Shown here: piece by piece, positions 42,932-54,272 of the stretch
Position numbering within the stretch: the stretch's first letter is position 1
Layout: every line of letters begins with the position of its first letter
The notes under the pieces: model-generated
The model's input: only the letters and a program-made list of their open reading frames with translations
Databases searched by the model: none
What the model was told of the DNA's origin: nothing
Source: an uncultured Sphingomonas sp.
Lineage (GTDB): Bacteria > Pseudomonadota > Alphaproteobacteria > Sphingomonadales > Sphingomonadaceae
Assembly: GCF_913774285.1 (NCBI RefSeq)
Contig: NZ_CAJYHX010000019.1
Span: forward strand, 62,001-126,000
Length of the DNA stretch: 64,000 nt
Direction of reading: 5' to 3'
Made by a program: the position numbers and the translations under genes

Positions 42932-43534
42932 TCAGAAGATGCCGGGCAAGAACCGCTTCACACGGGCGGCATAGGCTTCATATTGGCGGCCGAAGCGCGC
43001 GTGGAGCAAGGCTTCCTCTTCGGCTACGCGGATCCATGTACCCCAGGCGAACAGCGGCAGCCCCAGGATCAGCCCGCGCCAGTGACCGAAGGCGACGGCG
43101 ATCGCCAGCAGCATCGCGAACAGCCCGGTGTAGATCGGGTGCCGGATCGTCGCGAAAGGCCCCCAGGTGACGAGGTCATGGTCCCGGCGAGTGCGGGCGG
43201 CGAAGCTCCAGTTGCTGCCCATCGCGGTCGTTGCGGACAGGAACAGGCCGATACAGGTGCCGACGAGCAGCGCGACGACGACTGCCTGACCGAGCGCAGC
43301 CGCCGACATGGCTTGCAGCGTCAGTCGCATCGGGCCGAAGGCGACGAGGAAGAAGCCCAGCCCCTGCAGCCAGATGCCCCGCCCCGATCGACTGCCGATC
43401 TGCGCGCCGGCTTCGCCCCGACCCATGCGGCGGGCGCGGACGAAGCCCACCGCCGCCACGAAGGCCAGAAGGCCGATCAGCAAGGCAACGAGCGCCGGAA
43501 CGCCCACAGCCGTGGGTGCAATGATCGCGCTCAT
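42932..43534 (-). CDS. isoprenylcysteine carboxyl methyltransferase-like membrane protein
   Basis: A 200-residue protein with five membrane helices. The C-terminal part carries the family signature: LVTWGPFATIRHPIYTGLFA followed by EEEALLHARFGRQYEAYAAR. Eukaryotic ICMT methylates prenylated cysteines; bacterial members (ICMT/NnrU/PEMT group) have unknown substrates, possibly lipids or isoprenoids. The ATG overlaps the stop of the M1 peptidase gene (ATGA), so the two are translationally coupled. An in-frame extension to 43813 runs across the peptidase and was refused. Confidence 0.82.
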   Translation of the reverse strand: MSAIIAPTAVGVPALVALLIGLLAFVAAVGFVRARRMGRGEAGAQIGSRSGRGIWLQGLGFFLVAFGPMRLTLQAMSAAALGQAVVVALLVGTCIGLFLSATTAMGSNWSFAARTRRDHDLVTWGPFATIRHPIYTGLFAMLLAIAVAFGHWRGLILGLPLFAWGTWIRVAEEEALLHARFGRQYEAYAARVKRFLPGIF

Positions 43535-45243
43535 CGTTGACGCGCTCCGCGCTGGAGCGCGTCCACCGCTTCCGAACGGCGCAGGATGTGCGCGTGCGGA
43601 TCGAGCACGACGTGCGCGGCGGCCGGCAGGGTTAGCGTCGCGGTGCCGCCGGGCATGGCGACCTTCTGCAGCTTGCCGTCGATCGAGACGTCGACGGGGA
43701 GCGGGAAGGGGCGGTCGCCGCTTGTCTTCCAGCGCAGCGTCAGCCGGTCGCCGGTACGCTCGCTCATCAGTTCGGGCAGCTCGGCCCCGTAGAGGTAGAC
43801 GTCGAAGAACCATTGCAGGTCCTGGCCGGTCACCTGACGCACGATGCCGATATATTCGGGCGTGGTGCCGAAGCGGGGCGTGAAGTTGCCCGGCTTGGGG
43901 TCCGGACGGCCATAGACGATGCGCCGGGTCACCTCGAAGAACTGCTCGTCGCCGATCAGGTAGCGGAGCGTGTGGAGGACCCAGGCACCCTTGTAGTAGA
44001 TATCCTGGCCCGGGCCGCCCTTGTCCTCCTCATACACCTCTTCCTCGGTGCGGATCTTGCCCGCGACGATTGGCGCCTTGTTGCGAATGGCGAGGCGATA
44101 CTGGTCCATCATCGCGGCATAGCGGGCATCGCCTTCGCGCCACTGGCCGTAAAGCGGCTGCATATATTGGGTATAGCCCTCATGCAGCCAGTAATCGTCC
44201 CAGTTGGCGGCGGTCAGTTGATTGCCGAACCATTCATGGCCGAGTTCGTGCTGGAAGATCTCGTCGAAGCCCGACGGCGTCTTGCGATAGTTGTTGCCGT
44301 ACGCGTTGATCGTCTGGTGCTCCATGCCCATGTGCGGCGTCTCGACCACGCCGAGCTTCTCGTCGCCCCAGGGGAAGGGGCCGATCATGCTCTCGTAGAA
44401 ATCGACCGTGGGCGCGAACTCGGCGAACAGCGCCTCGGCCTTGGCCTCGCGGCCTGGCAGATACCAGTAGTGCAGCGGGAAGCTGTTGCCGAAGCGGCTC
44501 CTGTAGGTGGCGGTAAGCTCCTGATAGGGGCCGATGTTCAGCGCCACGTCATAGGGATTGGGGCTCTTGGCGCGCCAGTGCCAGGTAGTGCGGCCGTCGG
44601 CTAGCGTCTCTACCCGCAGCAGCTTGCCGTTGGAGGGGGCCTTGAGCCCCGCGGGCACGGTGATGTGCAGGTCTACCAGCGCGGGTTCACCCTGCGGGAA
44701 ATCGAGGCACGGCCAGAACAGGTCGCAGCCATAACCCTCCGCGGTGGTGGCGATCCAGGGCTTCTTGTCGACGGGGGTGGTCGCCCAGACGAGGCCGTCG
44801 TCCCAGGGTGCGCGCACCGCGACGTGCGGCGTGCCGCCATAGGCGATCTCGGCGACCACCGTGTCGCCGGCCTCGATCGGACGGGGCAGGGTGATGAACA
44901 GCCGGCCTTCCGGATTGCGCCACTGCGCGGGCGCCAGCGGCTTTCCGTCGATCCTGATCGCGCTGACCGGCAGGTTCCGATCGAGATCGATCTGCAGTTC
45001 GCGCTGCGGTGCGCTGGTACGTAGGGTGAGCGTGGCGGTGCCGTGGAGGGCGTAGCTGGCCGGGAGCACCTCGATCGCGAGATCGGCGTGCTCCAGACGC
45101 AGCGCAGCCCGTGCGGGGGCGATCGCGCCGCCCGAGGCCTGGGTCGTCGGCGTGATCGGCGGCTCCCCGCGCTTCTGGGCCTGCGCCGGGCCCATCGTCG
45201 TCGTGAGCGCGGCCATGGCCATCGCGAGTGTCGAAATCTTCAA
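43531..45243 (-). CDS. exported M1-family zinc metallopeptidase
   Basis: A 570-residue peptidase. Translation is put at a TTG with GGGGGA just upstream; this gives a good signal peptide (KISTLAMAMAALTTTMGPAQ-AQ), while the longer frame to 45372 is not protein-like. Zinc ligands His332, His336 and Glu355 sit in HELGHEWFGN and LHEGYTQY. The exopeptidase motif, usually G-A-M-E-N, reads MGMEHQT, so the residue that normally follows the Glu is His. Members of this group are periplasmic aminopeptidases or leukotriene-A4-hydrolase-like enzymes. It is divergent from lon and coupled to the ICMT-like gene. Confidence 0.88.
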   Translation of the reverse strand: MKISTLAMAMAALTTTMGPAQAQKRGEPPITPTTQASGGAIAPARAALRLEHADLAIEVLPASYALHGTATLTLRTSAPQRELQIDLDRNLPVSAIRIDGKPLAPAQWRNPEGRLFITLPRPIEAGDTVVAEIAYGGTPHVAVRAPWDDGLVWATTPVDKKPWIATTAEGYGCDLFWPCLDFPQGEPALVDLHITVPAGLKAPSNGKLLRVETLADGRTTWHWRAKSPNPYDVALNIGPYQELTATYRSRFGNSFPLHYWYLPGREAKAEALFAEFAPTVDFYESMIGPFPWGDEKLGVVETPHMGMEHQTINAYGNNYRKTPSGFDEIFQHELGHEWFGNQLTAANWDDYWLHEGYTQYMQPLYGQWREGDARYAAMMDQYRLAIRNKAPIVAGKIRTEEEVYEEDKGGPGQDIYYKGAWVLHTLRYLIGDEQFFEVTRRIVYGRPDPKPGNFTPRFGTTPEYIGIVRQVTGQDLQWFFDVYLYGAELPELMSERTGDRLTLRWKTSGDRPFPLPVDVSIDGKLQKVAMPGGTATLTLPAAAHVVLDPHAHILRRSEAVDALQRGARQR

Positions 45244-45394
45244 TGCGTCCCCCAAATCACCTTGCCGTCGCGTTCCATCGGCGAATCGACAGGTCTCGGG
45301 CATGATAGCGCTGCCGCGCCGCGACGCGAGAGACCGAAGAACGCTGGGCAGGGCTGGAGTTTTCCACCGCAATCTGGGTTAATGCGACCACGCG

Positions 45395-45422
45395 ATTGAT
45401 GCGATCGTTCCAGGCCCCATAT
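45395..45422 (+). promoter_or_regulatory. candidate heat-shock (sigma-32) promoter of lon
   Basis: ATTGATG, 13 bases, then CCCCATAT. The -10 is identical to the E. coli sigma-32 consensus (CCCCATnT) and the spacing fits; the -35 keeps TTGA only. It would start the mRNA about 40 bases upstream of the ATG, placing the perfect palindrome below within the leader. Confidence 0.45.
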
Positions 45423-45435
45423 ATAAGGCCTATGG

Positions 45436-45453
45436 TGCCCCCAGCTGGGGGCA
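45436..45453 (+). promoter_or_regulatory. perfect palindrome TGCCCCCAGCTGGGGGCA in the lon leader
   Basis: An 18-bp perfect palindrome centred 24 bp upstream of the lon ATG. As DNA it could bind a dimeric regulator; as RNA it would form a 7-bp GC-rich hairpin just before the ribosome site CCCGGAG. Confidence 0.65.
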
Positions 45454-45467
45454 GACCCGGAGTTTTC

Positions 45468-47888
<2,421 letters not shown>

Positions 47889-48045
47889 CATGACGTAACT
47901 TTTCTGACGCAATTCGCGCCGAAAGACTTTGACTCCGGCGGCTCGCCCGTGCTGACTCGCACGCTAGCGCAGCCGCCGCGACTCATTCGGCTATCCAATC
48001 CAATCAACGCGGTATCCCGCACAATATCAGGGGGTTTGCACCAGC

Positions 48046-48318
48046 ATGAACAAGCAAGAGCTGATCGGTCAGGTCGCGGATGTATCGGGCCTGGCCAAGG
48101 GCGACGCGGTGAAGGCCGTCGAAGCGGTGTTCGACGTGATCACGGCCTCGCTCAAGAAGGGCGACGAAGTCCGCCTCGTCGGCTTCGGCACCTTCTCGGT
48201 CAGCAAGCGCAAGGCGTCGACCGGCCGCAATCCGCGCACCGGCGAGGAGATGACCATCAAGGCGTCGAACCAGCCCAAGTTCAAGCCCGGCAAGGTGCTG
48301 AAGGATTCGGTGAACTAA
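48046..48318 (+). CDS. hup: DNA-binding protein HU
   Basis: A 90-residue HU: MNKQELIGQVADVSGLAKGD at the start, the signature GFGTFSVSKRKASTGRNPRT in the arm region, and PKFKPGKVLKDSVN at the end. All sites for dimer formation and DNA bending (including Pro of RNP) are present. It compacts DNA and supports recombination and replication. It follows lon after a 157-bp gap with its own promoter region (TTGACT at 47930). Confidence 0.97.
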   Translation: MNKQELIGQVADVSGLAKGDAVKAVEAVFDVITASLKKGDEVRLVGFGTFSVSKRKASTGRNPRTGEEMTIKASNQPKFKPGKVLKDSVN

Positions 48319-48427
48319 GCACCGAAAAAAATGCGGGCGGGGTGCGAAACGGGGCTGGACAGGCCGCCAGCCGCACCGTAAAGGCCCGCTTCCCGTTTCG
48401 GCCGCAGGGTTTCACCCACAGGCCAAT

Positions 48428-48502
48428 GGGCGCGTAGCTCAGTGGTAGAGCACTGTGTTCACACCGCAGGGGTCGCTGGTTCAATCCCAGCCGCGCCCAC
48501 CA
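48428..48502 (+). tRNA. tRNA-Val (anticodon CAC)
   Basis: Full cloverleaf: acceptor GGGCGCG/CGCGCCC, D arm GCTC..GAGC, anticodon stem CTGTG/CGCAG with loop TTCACAC (anticodon CAC, reads GTG), T arm GCTGG-TTCAATC-CCAGC, discriminator A and an encoded CCA end. Confidence 0.97.
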
Positions 48503-48509
48503 TGTAGAG

Positions 48510-48541
48510 AAGCCCGTCGGACTAGGTCCGGCGGGCTTTTT
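48510..48541 (+). terminator. intrinsic terminator after tRNA-Val
   Basis: AGCCCGTCGGAC-TAG-GTCCGGCGGGCT followed by TTTT: a 12-bp stem with one G-U type pair, 8 bases past the tRNA. Confidence 0.92.
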
Positions 48542-48636
48542 CGTTGCCCGCTCCACCGGCACGCGATAGGCGCGACAATACAGCCCATGGCCGGTCCTTC
48601 GATTGCCGCGCGCGGGCGCGTAGGGAGGCGGCTGCG

Positions 48637-49527
48637 ATGTTGTGGGCAGGAGCGACGGTCGCGGCGGCGGCCTTCCAGGTGGCGCGCAATGCCTTCCAGC
48701 GCGGCATGATGGCCTCCAGCGGCCCTTGGGGCGCCACGCTGGTGCGCTTCCTGTTCGGGCTGCCCTTCTCGACCGCGCTGATGCTGGGCGCCATCGCGTT
48801 CGCCGGCCCGACCAACCTCCATCCGCATCTCGGCTGGGCCTTCTGGTGGCCGGCGCTGCTCGGCGCGGTGGCGCAGGTGCTCGCCACCGCGGCGCTGCTC
48901 CAGGCGATGCACCATGCGGGCTTCGCGGTCGGCACTGCGCTCCAGCAGAGTTCGGTGCCGCTCGCCGCGCTCGCCGGTCTGCTTGTCTTCGGCGATACGC
49001 TCAGCCCGCTCGGCTGGCTTGGCGTGGCGGTGACGACCGCCGGTCTGGCGGTGCTGGTCTGGCCGCGCAAGGTGGGCGGGGAAGGGCGGCTGATCCCCGG
49101 CGTGGTGTTCGGAACTCTGTCCGGCCTGTTGTTCGGGCTGGCGCTAAACGGCTTCCGTCATGCCGGCCTCGCACTGGAACCAGCGCACCCTTTCTTCGCG
49201 GCGATGACCAGCGTCACGCTGGTGCAGGCGGTGCAGACCGTCGGGCTGATCGCCTTCCTGCTGTGGCGCGATCCTGCCGCACTGCGGGCGGTGATCGCCG
49301 GATGGCGCGGATCGCTGGGTGCGGGGCTGTTCGGTGCGCTGGCCTCCTCGGGGTGGTTCTTCGCGCTCAACCTGGCGCCGGCGGCGGCGGTGCGCTCGCT
49401 CGGCGTCGTCGAGATGCCGATCGCCGCGGTCGCCGGGCATCGGCTGTTCCGCGAGGCCCTCAGCATGCGGCAGGCGATCGCCGGGCTGGCGGTCTGCATC
49501 GGCGTGGTGCTCACCGCCGGGCTTTGA
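48637..49527 (+). CDS. EamA/DMT-type membrane transporter
   Basis: A 296-residue protein with ten membrane helices in two five-helix repeats, the drug/metabolite transporter plan. The end of each repeat shows related segments: VPLAALAGLLVFGDTLSPLG and MPIAAVAGHRLFREALSMRQ. Translation placed at ATG 48637 with GGAGG eight bases upstream. Such proteins export amino acids, nucleosides or drugs; the substrate is unknown. Single gene behind the tRNA terminator. Confidence 0.85.
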   Translation: MLWAGATVAAAAFQVARNAFQRGMMASSGPWGATLVRFLFGLPFSTALMLGAIAFAGPTNLHPHLGWAFWWPALLGAVAQVLATAALLQAMHHAGFAVGTALQQSSVPLAALAGLLVFGDTLSPLGWLGVAVTTAGLAVLVWPRKVGGEGRLIPGVVFGTLSGLLFGLALNGFRHAGLALEPAHPFFAAMTSVTLVQAVQTVGLIAFLLWRDPAALRAVIAGWRGSLGAGLFGALASSGWFFALNLAPAAAVRSLGVVEMPIAAVAGHRLFREALSMRQAIAGLAVCIGVVLTAGL

Positions 49528-49756
49528 GGGGAACCGTGAGGCGGAAGTCCTTGGAATAACAGCTTTGTGTCAGTGCACTGTCGACGTCGCCGCGCAGGAT
49601 TGATGTCGCACAAGTGTAATTTTATAGTCTCTAAATCGTCATCACAACCGCATGATCGAGTCATTTTGGCCGTCTAGTGCGCCGGCTGGGCGCAAGAGGG
49701 GCATCGCACGCATCGCCACGCGCCCGGTTCACAACTAAGACGGGAGAAATTGCGCG

Positions 49757-51358
49757 ATGGCGAGCTTCAAGCGCTACGGCCAACTGTTCATGACCACCGC
49801 CGCCACCGCGGCGCTCTCCGCCTGCAACGGCGCGGACAATGTGGCATCGCCTGGAGCAGGCAGCGTCGTGATCGTCGCGCCCACGCCGACGCCTAGCCCC
49901 GTGCCGACCCCGGCGCCCACTGCAGACATCACCGCCGCGCAGTTCGCCGCCGTGACCACCGTCAACGGCATCTCGATCACCGCAGACGAGCAGCTCGCAC
50001 TGGTGAAGGGCGGTGCCAACAACAATGTGAACGGCCTGAGTGCGGTGATCTCCGGCCTGTTCCCGGCTGCCGCCACCTCGCTCACCACGGCGCTCGATCC
50101 GTCGTCGCTCGGCAGCTTCTTTACCAACACCAACTATGTCGGCGCGCTGAGCGGGCCGACCGACACCGCTTTCCAGCAGTGGACCTGCAACTCGACCACC
50201 GCGAATTTCGGCGGCACCGGCGCGGCCTGCACCGCCGTACCGGCGGTCGGAACCGGCGGCTCGACTGCGACGTGCCCGACGGGCACCACCGATGACGGCC
50301 TGGTCCAGACCTTCCGCGCCTGTCGCCTGCCTGCGGCGATTACCACCAACCTGACGCTGCCGAAGATCACCGGTGTGTTCTATCGCTTGCGCGGCCAGAC
50401 CGAAGTCGGCACCGATCAGGGCGCGAGCGGCGGCACCGGCGTGACCCTGACCATCGAGCCCGGCGTCGTCATCGCCGCGGATTCGAGCGAGGCGACCAAC
50501 GACCTGCTGCTCGTCAACCGCGGCTCGAAGATCCAGGCGGTCGGCACGCGCGAGGCGCCGATCATCTTCACCTCGCAGCAGAACCTGACCACCAACGGCG
50601 TCAGCGACGCGACCCAGGGCCAGTGGGGCGGCATCATCCTGCTCGGCCGCGCCCGCACCGCGGTCTGCGCCTCCGGCACCGGCGGCTCGAACCCCACGCC
50701 GTGCCAGCTCGCGATCGAGGGCGTCACCGGCCGCTTCTATGGCGGCACCGACGATGCCGACAGCAGCGGCCAGATGTCCTATGTCCAGATCCGCTATTCG
50801 GGCATCGCCATCTCGGATGGCAACGAGCTGCAGGGCCTCACACTGGGCGGCGTCGGCTCGGGCACGGTGCTCGATCATATCCAGAGCCACAACTCGGCCG
50901 ATGACGGCATCGAGATCTTCGGCGGCGCGGCGAACATCAAGTACATCGCGGTCACCGGCGCCGACGATGACGGCTTCGACGTCGACAATGGCTGGCGCGG
51001 CTTCATGCAGTTCATGATCGCGGCCCAGAAGGTCTCCGGCGCCACGGCCGACTCCTTCTCGACCGAGATCGATTCGAACAATGCCGAGGACCTGCTGCCC
51101 CGCACCTGGGGTCGCTACGCCAACTTCACCTTCATCCAGACCGCGATCGCGCCCGCGGCGATCCGCCTGCGCGGCGGTGCGGACATGACCTTCGTCAACG
51201 GCGTGGTGAAGACGCCGTCGGGAGTGGCCTGCGTCAATCTCGTCGCGGGTGAGACGAGCGCGACCGATCGTTCGACGATCCGCGCCAAGAACGATGCGCT
51301 GCAGGACCAGGGCCCGCCGGTGTTCAACTCGGTGTTCTTCGCCTGCAACGGCCGCTGA
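49757..51358 (+). CDS. secreted beta-helix-like lipoprotein paired with a TonB receptor
   Basis: A 533-residue protein. The leader ends in a lipobox (ALSAC, Cys23), followed by a Pro/Thr-rich spacer (APTPTPSPVPTPAPT). The rest is Gly-, Asn- and Asp-rich with repeated short beta strands (LTIEPGVVIAADSS, VNRGSKIQAVGTREAP, TLGGVGSGTVLDHIQSHNSA, IEIFGGAANIKYIAVTGADD), as in right-handed parallel beta-helices. GQWGGIILLGRA and the DDGFDVDNGWRG motif occur in a group of secreted proteins found beside TonB-dependent receptors. A role as a surface capture partner for the next gene's receptor is inferred from this pairing. Four Cys near residues 140-195 may form disulfides. Confidence 0.78.
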   Translation: MASFKRYGQLFMTTAATAALSACNGADNVASPGAGSVVIVAPTPTPSPVPTPAPTADITAAQFAAVTTVNGISITADEQLALVKGGANNNVNGLSAVISGLFPAAATSLTTALDPSSLGSFFTNTNYVGALSGPTDTAFQQWTCNSTTANFGGTGAACTAVPAVGTGGSTATCPTGTTDDGLVQTFRACRLPAAITTNLTLPKITGVFYRLRGQTEVGTDQGASGGTGVTLTIEPGVVIAADSSEATNDLLLVNRGSKIQAVGTREAPIIFTSQQNLTTNGVSDATQGQWGGIILLGRARTAVCASGTGGSNPTPCQLAIEGVTGRFYGGTDDADSSGQMSYVQIRYSGIAISDGNELQGLTLGGVGSGTVLDHIQSHNSADDGIEIFGGAANIKYIAVTGADDDGFDVDNGWRGFMQFMIAAQKVSGATADSFSTEIDSNNAEDLLPRTWGRYANFTFIQTAIAPAAIRLRGGADMTFVNGVVKTPSGVACVNLVAGETSATDRSTIRAKNDALQDQGPPVFNSVFFACNGR

Positions 51359-51382
51359 GGCCGCAAGCACCCGCGAACCCGA

Positions 51383-51411
51383 GCCGGGGTGGTGCGCGCC
51401 ACCACCCCGGC
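51383..51411 (+). terminator. strong hairpin between lipoprotein and TonB-receptor genes
   Basis: GCCGGGGTGGTG-CGCGC-CACCACCCCGGC, a 12-bp perfect stem, 25 bp past the lipoprotein stop and 35 bp before the receptor ATG. No U-tract follows, so it is more likely an mRNA-stabilising or dosage hairpin within one operon than a full terminator. Confidence 0.7.
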
Positions 51412-51445
51412 ATCGCACGACCTTTCAAGACTGGATGACCCGGCC

Positions 51446-54226
51446 ATGCAGCGACGCCACGCCTATGCCACGCTTCTTCTTCTGACGTCCCAGCTCGTGC
51501 CGGCGGCGGCGCTCGCCCAGAGCGCGGCGGCGCCCGCACCGACGCCGGCAGCCCCGGCGGCGAACCCGCAGGACACGGCCGCGCCGCAGGACGCGCAGCC
51601 GCCGGTCGAGGTCTCCGCGCCGGGCTTCGACGGCTCCGTGCCGCAGGAGATCGTCGTCACCAGTCGCTACATTCCCAATGTCGTCCGCGCGACGCCGCAG
51701 GTCGTCTCGGTGCTCTCGACCGAGGACATCGCCCGCACCGGTGAAGGCGACATCGCCGGCGCGCTCAGCCGCGTCACCGGCCTCAGCGTGGTCGGCGGCG
51801 GCTTCGTCTATGTTCGCGGCCTCGGCGACCGCTATTCCTCGTCGCTGCTCAACGGTTCGCCCTTGCCGAGCCCCGAGCCGCTGCGCCGCTCGGTGCCGCT
51901 CGACATCTTCCCGACCACGATCGTCGGCTCGGCGCTCGTCCAGAAGACCTATTCGGTCAATTACCCCGGCGAGTTCGGCGGCGGCGTGATCAACCTCACC
52001 ACCAAGGCGATCCCGAAGAAGGATTTCCTCACCTTCGGCGGCTCGCTCGCCGCCGACGACGCGACCACCAGCGAGCTCGGCTATACCTATTATGGCGGCA
52101 AGCACGACTGGCTGGGCTTCGACGACGGCACCCGCTCGGTGCCCGACTTCATCCGCAACGCCCCCAAGGGCACGGGCATCATCCCGGCCGAGCAGGTGCT
52201 GCAGCTCTCCAACGCCTCGACCACGCTCCTCCAGCGGAATGCGCAGCTGCCGGCGAACTGGTCGGCGGAGATCAGCGGGGGCGGCGCGCTCGACCTCGGG
52301 GCGGACCAGCTCGGCATCGTCGCCTCGCTCGGTTACAGCAATACCTGGCGGACGCGGCTGATCACCCAGCAGGACAGCGTCAACACCAATGGCGACCTGC
52401 GCAACGATTTCCGCACGCTGCTGACCGACAACCGCGTCATCGCCAACGGCCTGCTCGGCCTCGGCTATGCCTTTGGCGACAACACCATTCGCCTCACCAA
52501 CGTCTATATCCGCGACGTGCTCAAGCAGGGCCGCGGCGCGGCGGCGGAAGTGTACAACAATGCCAGCGGCCTGCGCTTCCAGCAGAACACCAACTGGTTC
52601 CAGCGCGAACTGTTCGAAACGCAGGGCGTGGCCGAACTCCGCCCGTTCACCGGGGTGAAGCTCGACCTGCGCGGCGCCTATGCCAATTCGAAGCGCAATG
52701 CGCCGTACGAGCGCCAGTTCGACTATCTCTGCTCGGCGACCACCACCACCGGCCAGACCATTTCCTATGACGGCGGCAACGGCGCCACCGGCTTCCAGTG
52801 CAACGGCGCCTATCAGGTGACCCAGCGCTTCTCGCCCTTCGCCTCGATCATCTTCTCGGACCTGAACGAGAATCTTTGGACGGGGCAGGGCGACCTTTCC
52901 TACAAGCCCGACGCGATCCCGCTGACGCTGTCGACCGGCTATTATTATTCGGATACCAAGCGCTTCTCGCGGCGCCTGCAGTTCAACTACCAGACCAGCG
53001 TCGGCGGCGGCACCGCGCCGGGCTATCCGTACAACCTGCTGCGCCCGGACTATCTGCTCAGCCCGGACGTGGTGAACAATGCCTGCCCGCAGCAGGGCAC
53101 CGGTGCGTGCACGATCCAGCTGCAGTTCAACACGCCGCTCGGCGCTTATGCCTATGATGCGGGCCTGCGTATCCATGCCGGCTATCTCCAGGCTGAGACC
53201 GATGCGATCGACGGTCTCCGCATCGTCGGCGGCGTGCGCTACGAGAAGGGCAAGCAGTTCGTCACCCCGGTCGACAGCCCGTCGACCAGGCTGGACAACG
53301 ACTATTGGCTGCCCGCGCTGACGCTGACCTGGAATTTCGCGCCCGACATGCAGCTGCGCGGCAGCTATGCGAAGACGATCTCGCGGCCCCAGTTCCGCGA
53401 ACTCGCGCCGCAGCAGTTCCGCGATCCGGACTCGGACCGCCTGTTCTTCGGCAACCCGCTGTTGCGCGACTCGACGCTCCAGAATTTCGAGGCGCGCTAC
53501 GAGTGGTTCTTCGCGCGCGAGCAGCGCTTCACGCTCGCCGGCTTCTACAAGCGGATCCGCAACCCGATCGAGCAGGTCGGCTTCTACACCGGCTCGGACG
53601 ACCGGCTGCAGACCGGCTTCACCAACCTGCCCAAGGCGACGCTGTACGGCGGCGAAGTCGAGGTGCAGAAGTACATCCCGCTCGACGGGCTGAACGGCGC
53701 CTTCTTCGCGACGCGCCGGATAACCGCGATCGCCAACTACACCTACACCCATTCGGCGATCACCGCGGACAATAGCTGCGCGCCGAACGTGCTCAACCAG
53801 ACGATCGGATCGTGCCCGACCGGCTTCGGGCCAGCGTCGCTCCAGTTCCGTGACGGTGCGGCGCTCACCGGCCAGTCCGATCATCTGGTCAACCTGCAGC
53901 TGAGCCTGGAAGATACCGCGCGCCTGTCGCAGCTGACCTTCCTGTTCAACTATGCCAGCGACCGCGTCACCAATCGCGGCCCGTCCAACCTGTCGGGCAC
54001 CGGCTTCCAGCCCGATGTGATCGAGCGGCCGGGCGTGCGCTTCGACATCGTCGGTCGGCAGGGCTTCGAGATCCGCGGCGCGCAGTTCGAGCTGAAGCTC
54101 GAGGCGCGCAACCTGACGCGCACGCGCTTCAACGAGCGCCAGACCTTCGACAGCGGCAAGATCGTCTACGCCAACCGCTATATCCAGGGCCGCACCTTCA
54201 GCATCGGTCTCAGCACGACCTTCTGA
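51446..54226 (+). CDS. TonB-dependent outer-membrane receptor
   Basis: A 926-residue receptor. Signal peptide (MQRRHAYATLLLLTSQLVPA, cut ALA-QS), a Pro/Ala-rich linker, TonB-box-like PQEIVVTSRY, plug with VVSVLSTEDIARTGEGDIAG, VTGLSVVGGGFVYVRGLGDR and a long barrel ending TFSIGLSTTF (C-terminal Phe). The plug motif VRGLGDRYSSSLLNGSPLPS is shared by a group of large proteobacterial receptors of unknown ligand. It follows the beta-helix lipoprotein across a 87-bp gap with a hairpin; the pair resembles SusC/SusD in logic, though not in sequence. The ATG at 51446 was chosen for the signal peptide. Confidence 0.92.
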   Translation: MQRRHAYATLLLLTSQLVPAAALAQSAAAPAPTPAAPAANPQDTAAPQDAQPPVEVSAPGFDGSVPQEIVVTSRYIPNVVRATPQVVSVLSTEDIARTGEGDIAGALSRVTGLSVVGGGFVYVRGLGDRYSSSLLNGSPLPSPEPLRRSVPLDIFPTTIVGSALVQKTYSVNYPGEFGGGVINLTTKAIPKKDFLTFGGSLAADDATTSELGYTYYGGKHDWLGFDDGTRSVPDFIRNAPKGTGIIPAEQVLQLSNASTTLLQRNAQLPANWSAEISGGGALDLGADQLGIVASLGYSNTWRTRLITQQDSVNTNGDLRNDFRTLLTDNRVIANGLLGLGYAFGDNTIRLTNVYIRDVLKQGRGAAAEVYNNASGLRFQQNTNWFQRELFETQGVAELRPFTGVKLDLRGAYANSKRNAPYERQFDYLCSATTTTGQTISYDGGNGATGFQCNGAYQVTQRFSPFASIIFSDLNENLWTGQGDLSYKPDAIPLTLSTGYYYSDTKRFSRRLQFNYQTSVGGGTAPGYPYNLLRPDYLLSPDVVNNACPQQGTGACTIQLQFNTPLGAYAYDAGLRIHAGYLQAETDAIDGLRIVGGVRYEKGKQFVTPVDSPSTRLDNDYWLPALTLTWNFAPDMQLRGSYAKTISRPQFRELAPQQFRDPDSDRLFFGNPLLRDSTLQNFEARYEWFFAREQRFTLAGFYKRIRNPIEQVGFYTGSDDRLQTGFTNLPKATLYGGEVEVQKYIPLDGLNGAFFATRRITAIANYTYTHSAITADNSCAPNVLNQTIGSCPTGFGPASLQFRDGAALTGQSDHLVNLQLSLEDTARLSQLTFLFNYASDRVTNRGPSNLSGTGFQPDVIERPGVRFDIVGRQGFEIRGAQFELKLEARNLTRTRFNERQTFDSGKIVYANRYIQGRTFSIGLSTTF

Positions 54227-54247
54227 GCTGCGGCCTTTGGCGCGTGT

Positions 54248-54267
54248 CCGGAGGGGAGACCCTCCGG
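54248..54267. terminator. hairpin between TonB receptor and dioxygenase genes
   Basis: CCGGAGGG-GAGA-CCCTCCGG, an 8-bp perfect stem with a tetraloop between convergent stop codons (54226 and 54273). Without a U-tract it is a weak call. Confidence 0.5.
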
Positions 54268-54272
54268 GCCGC

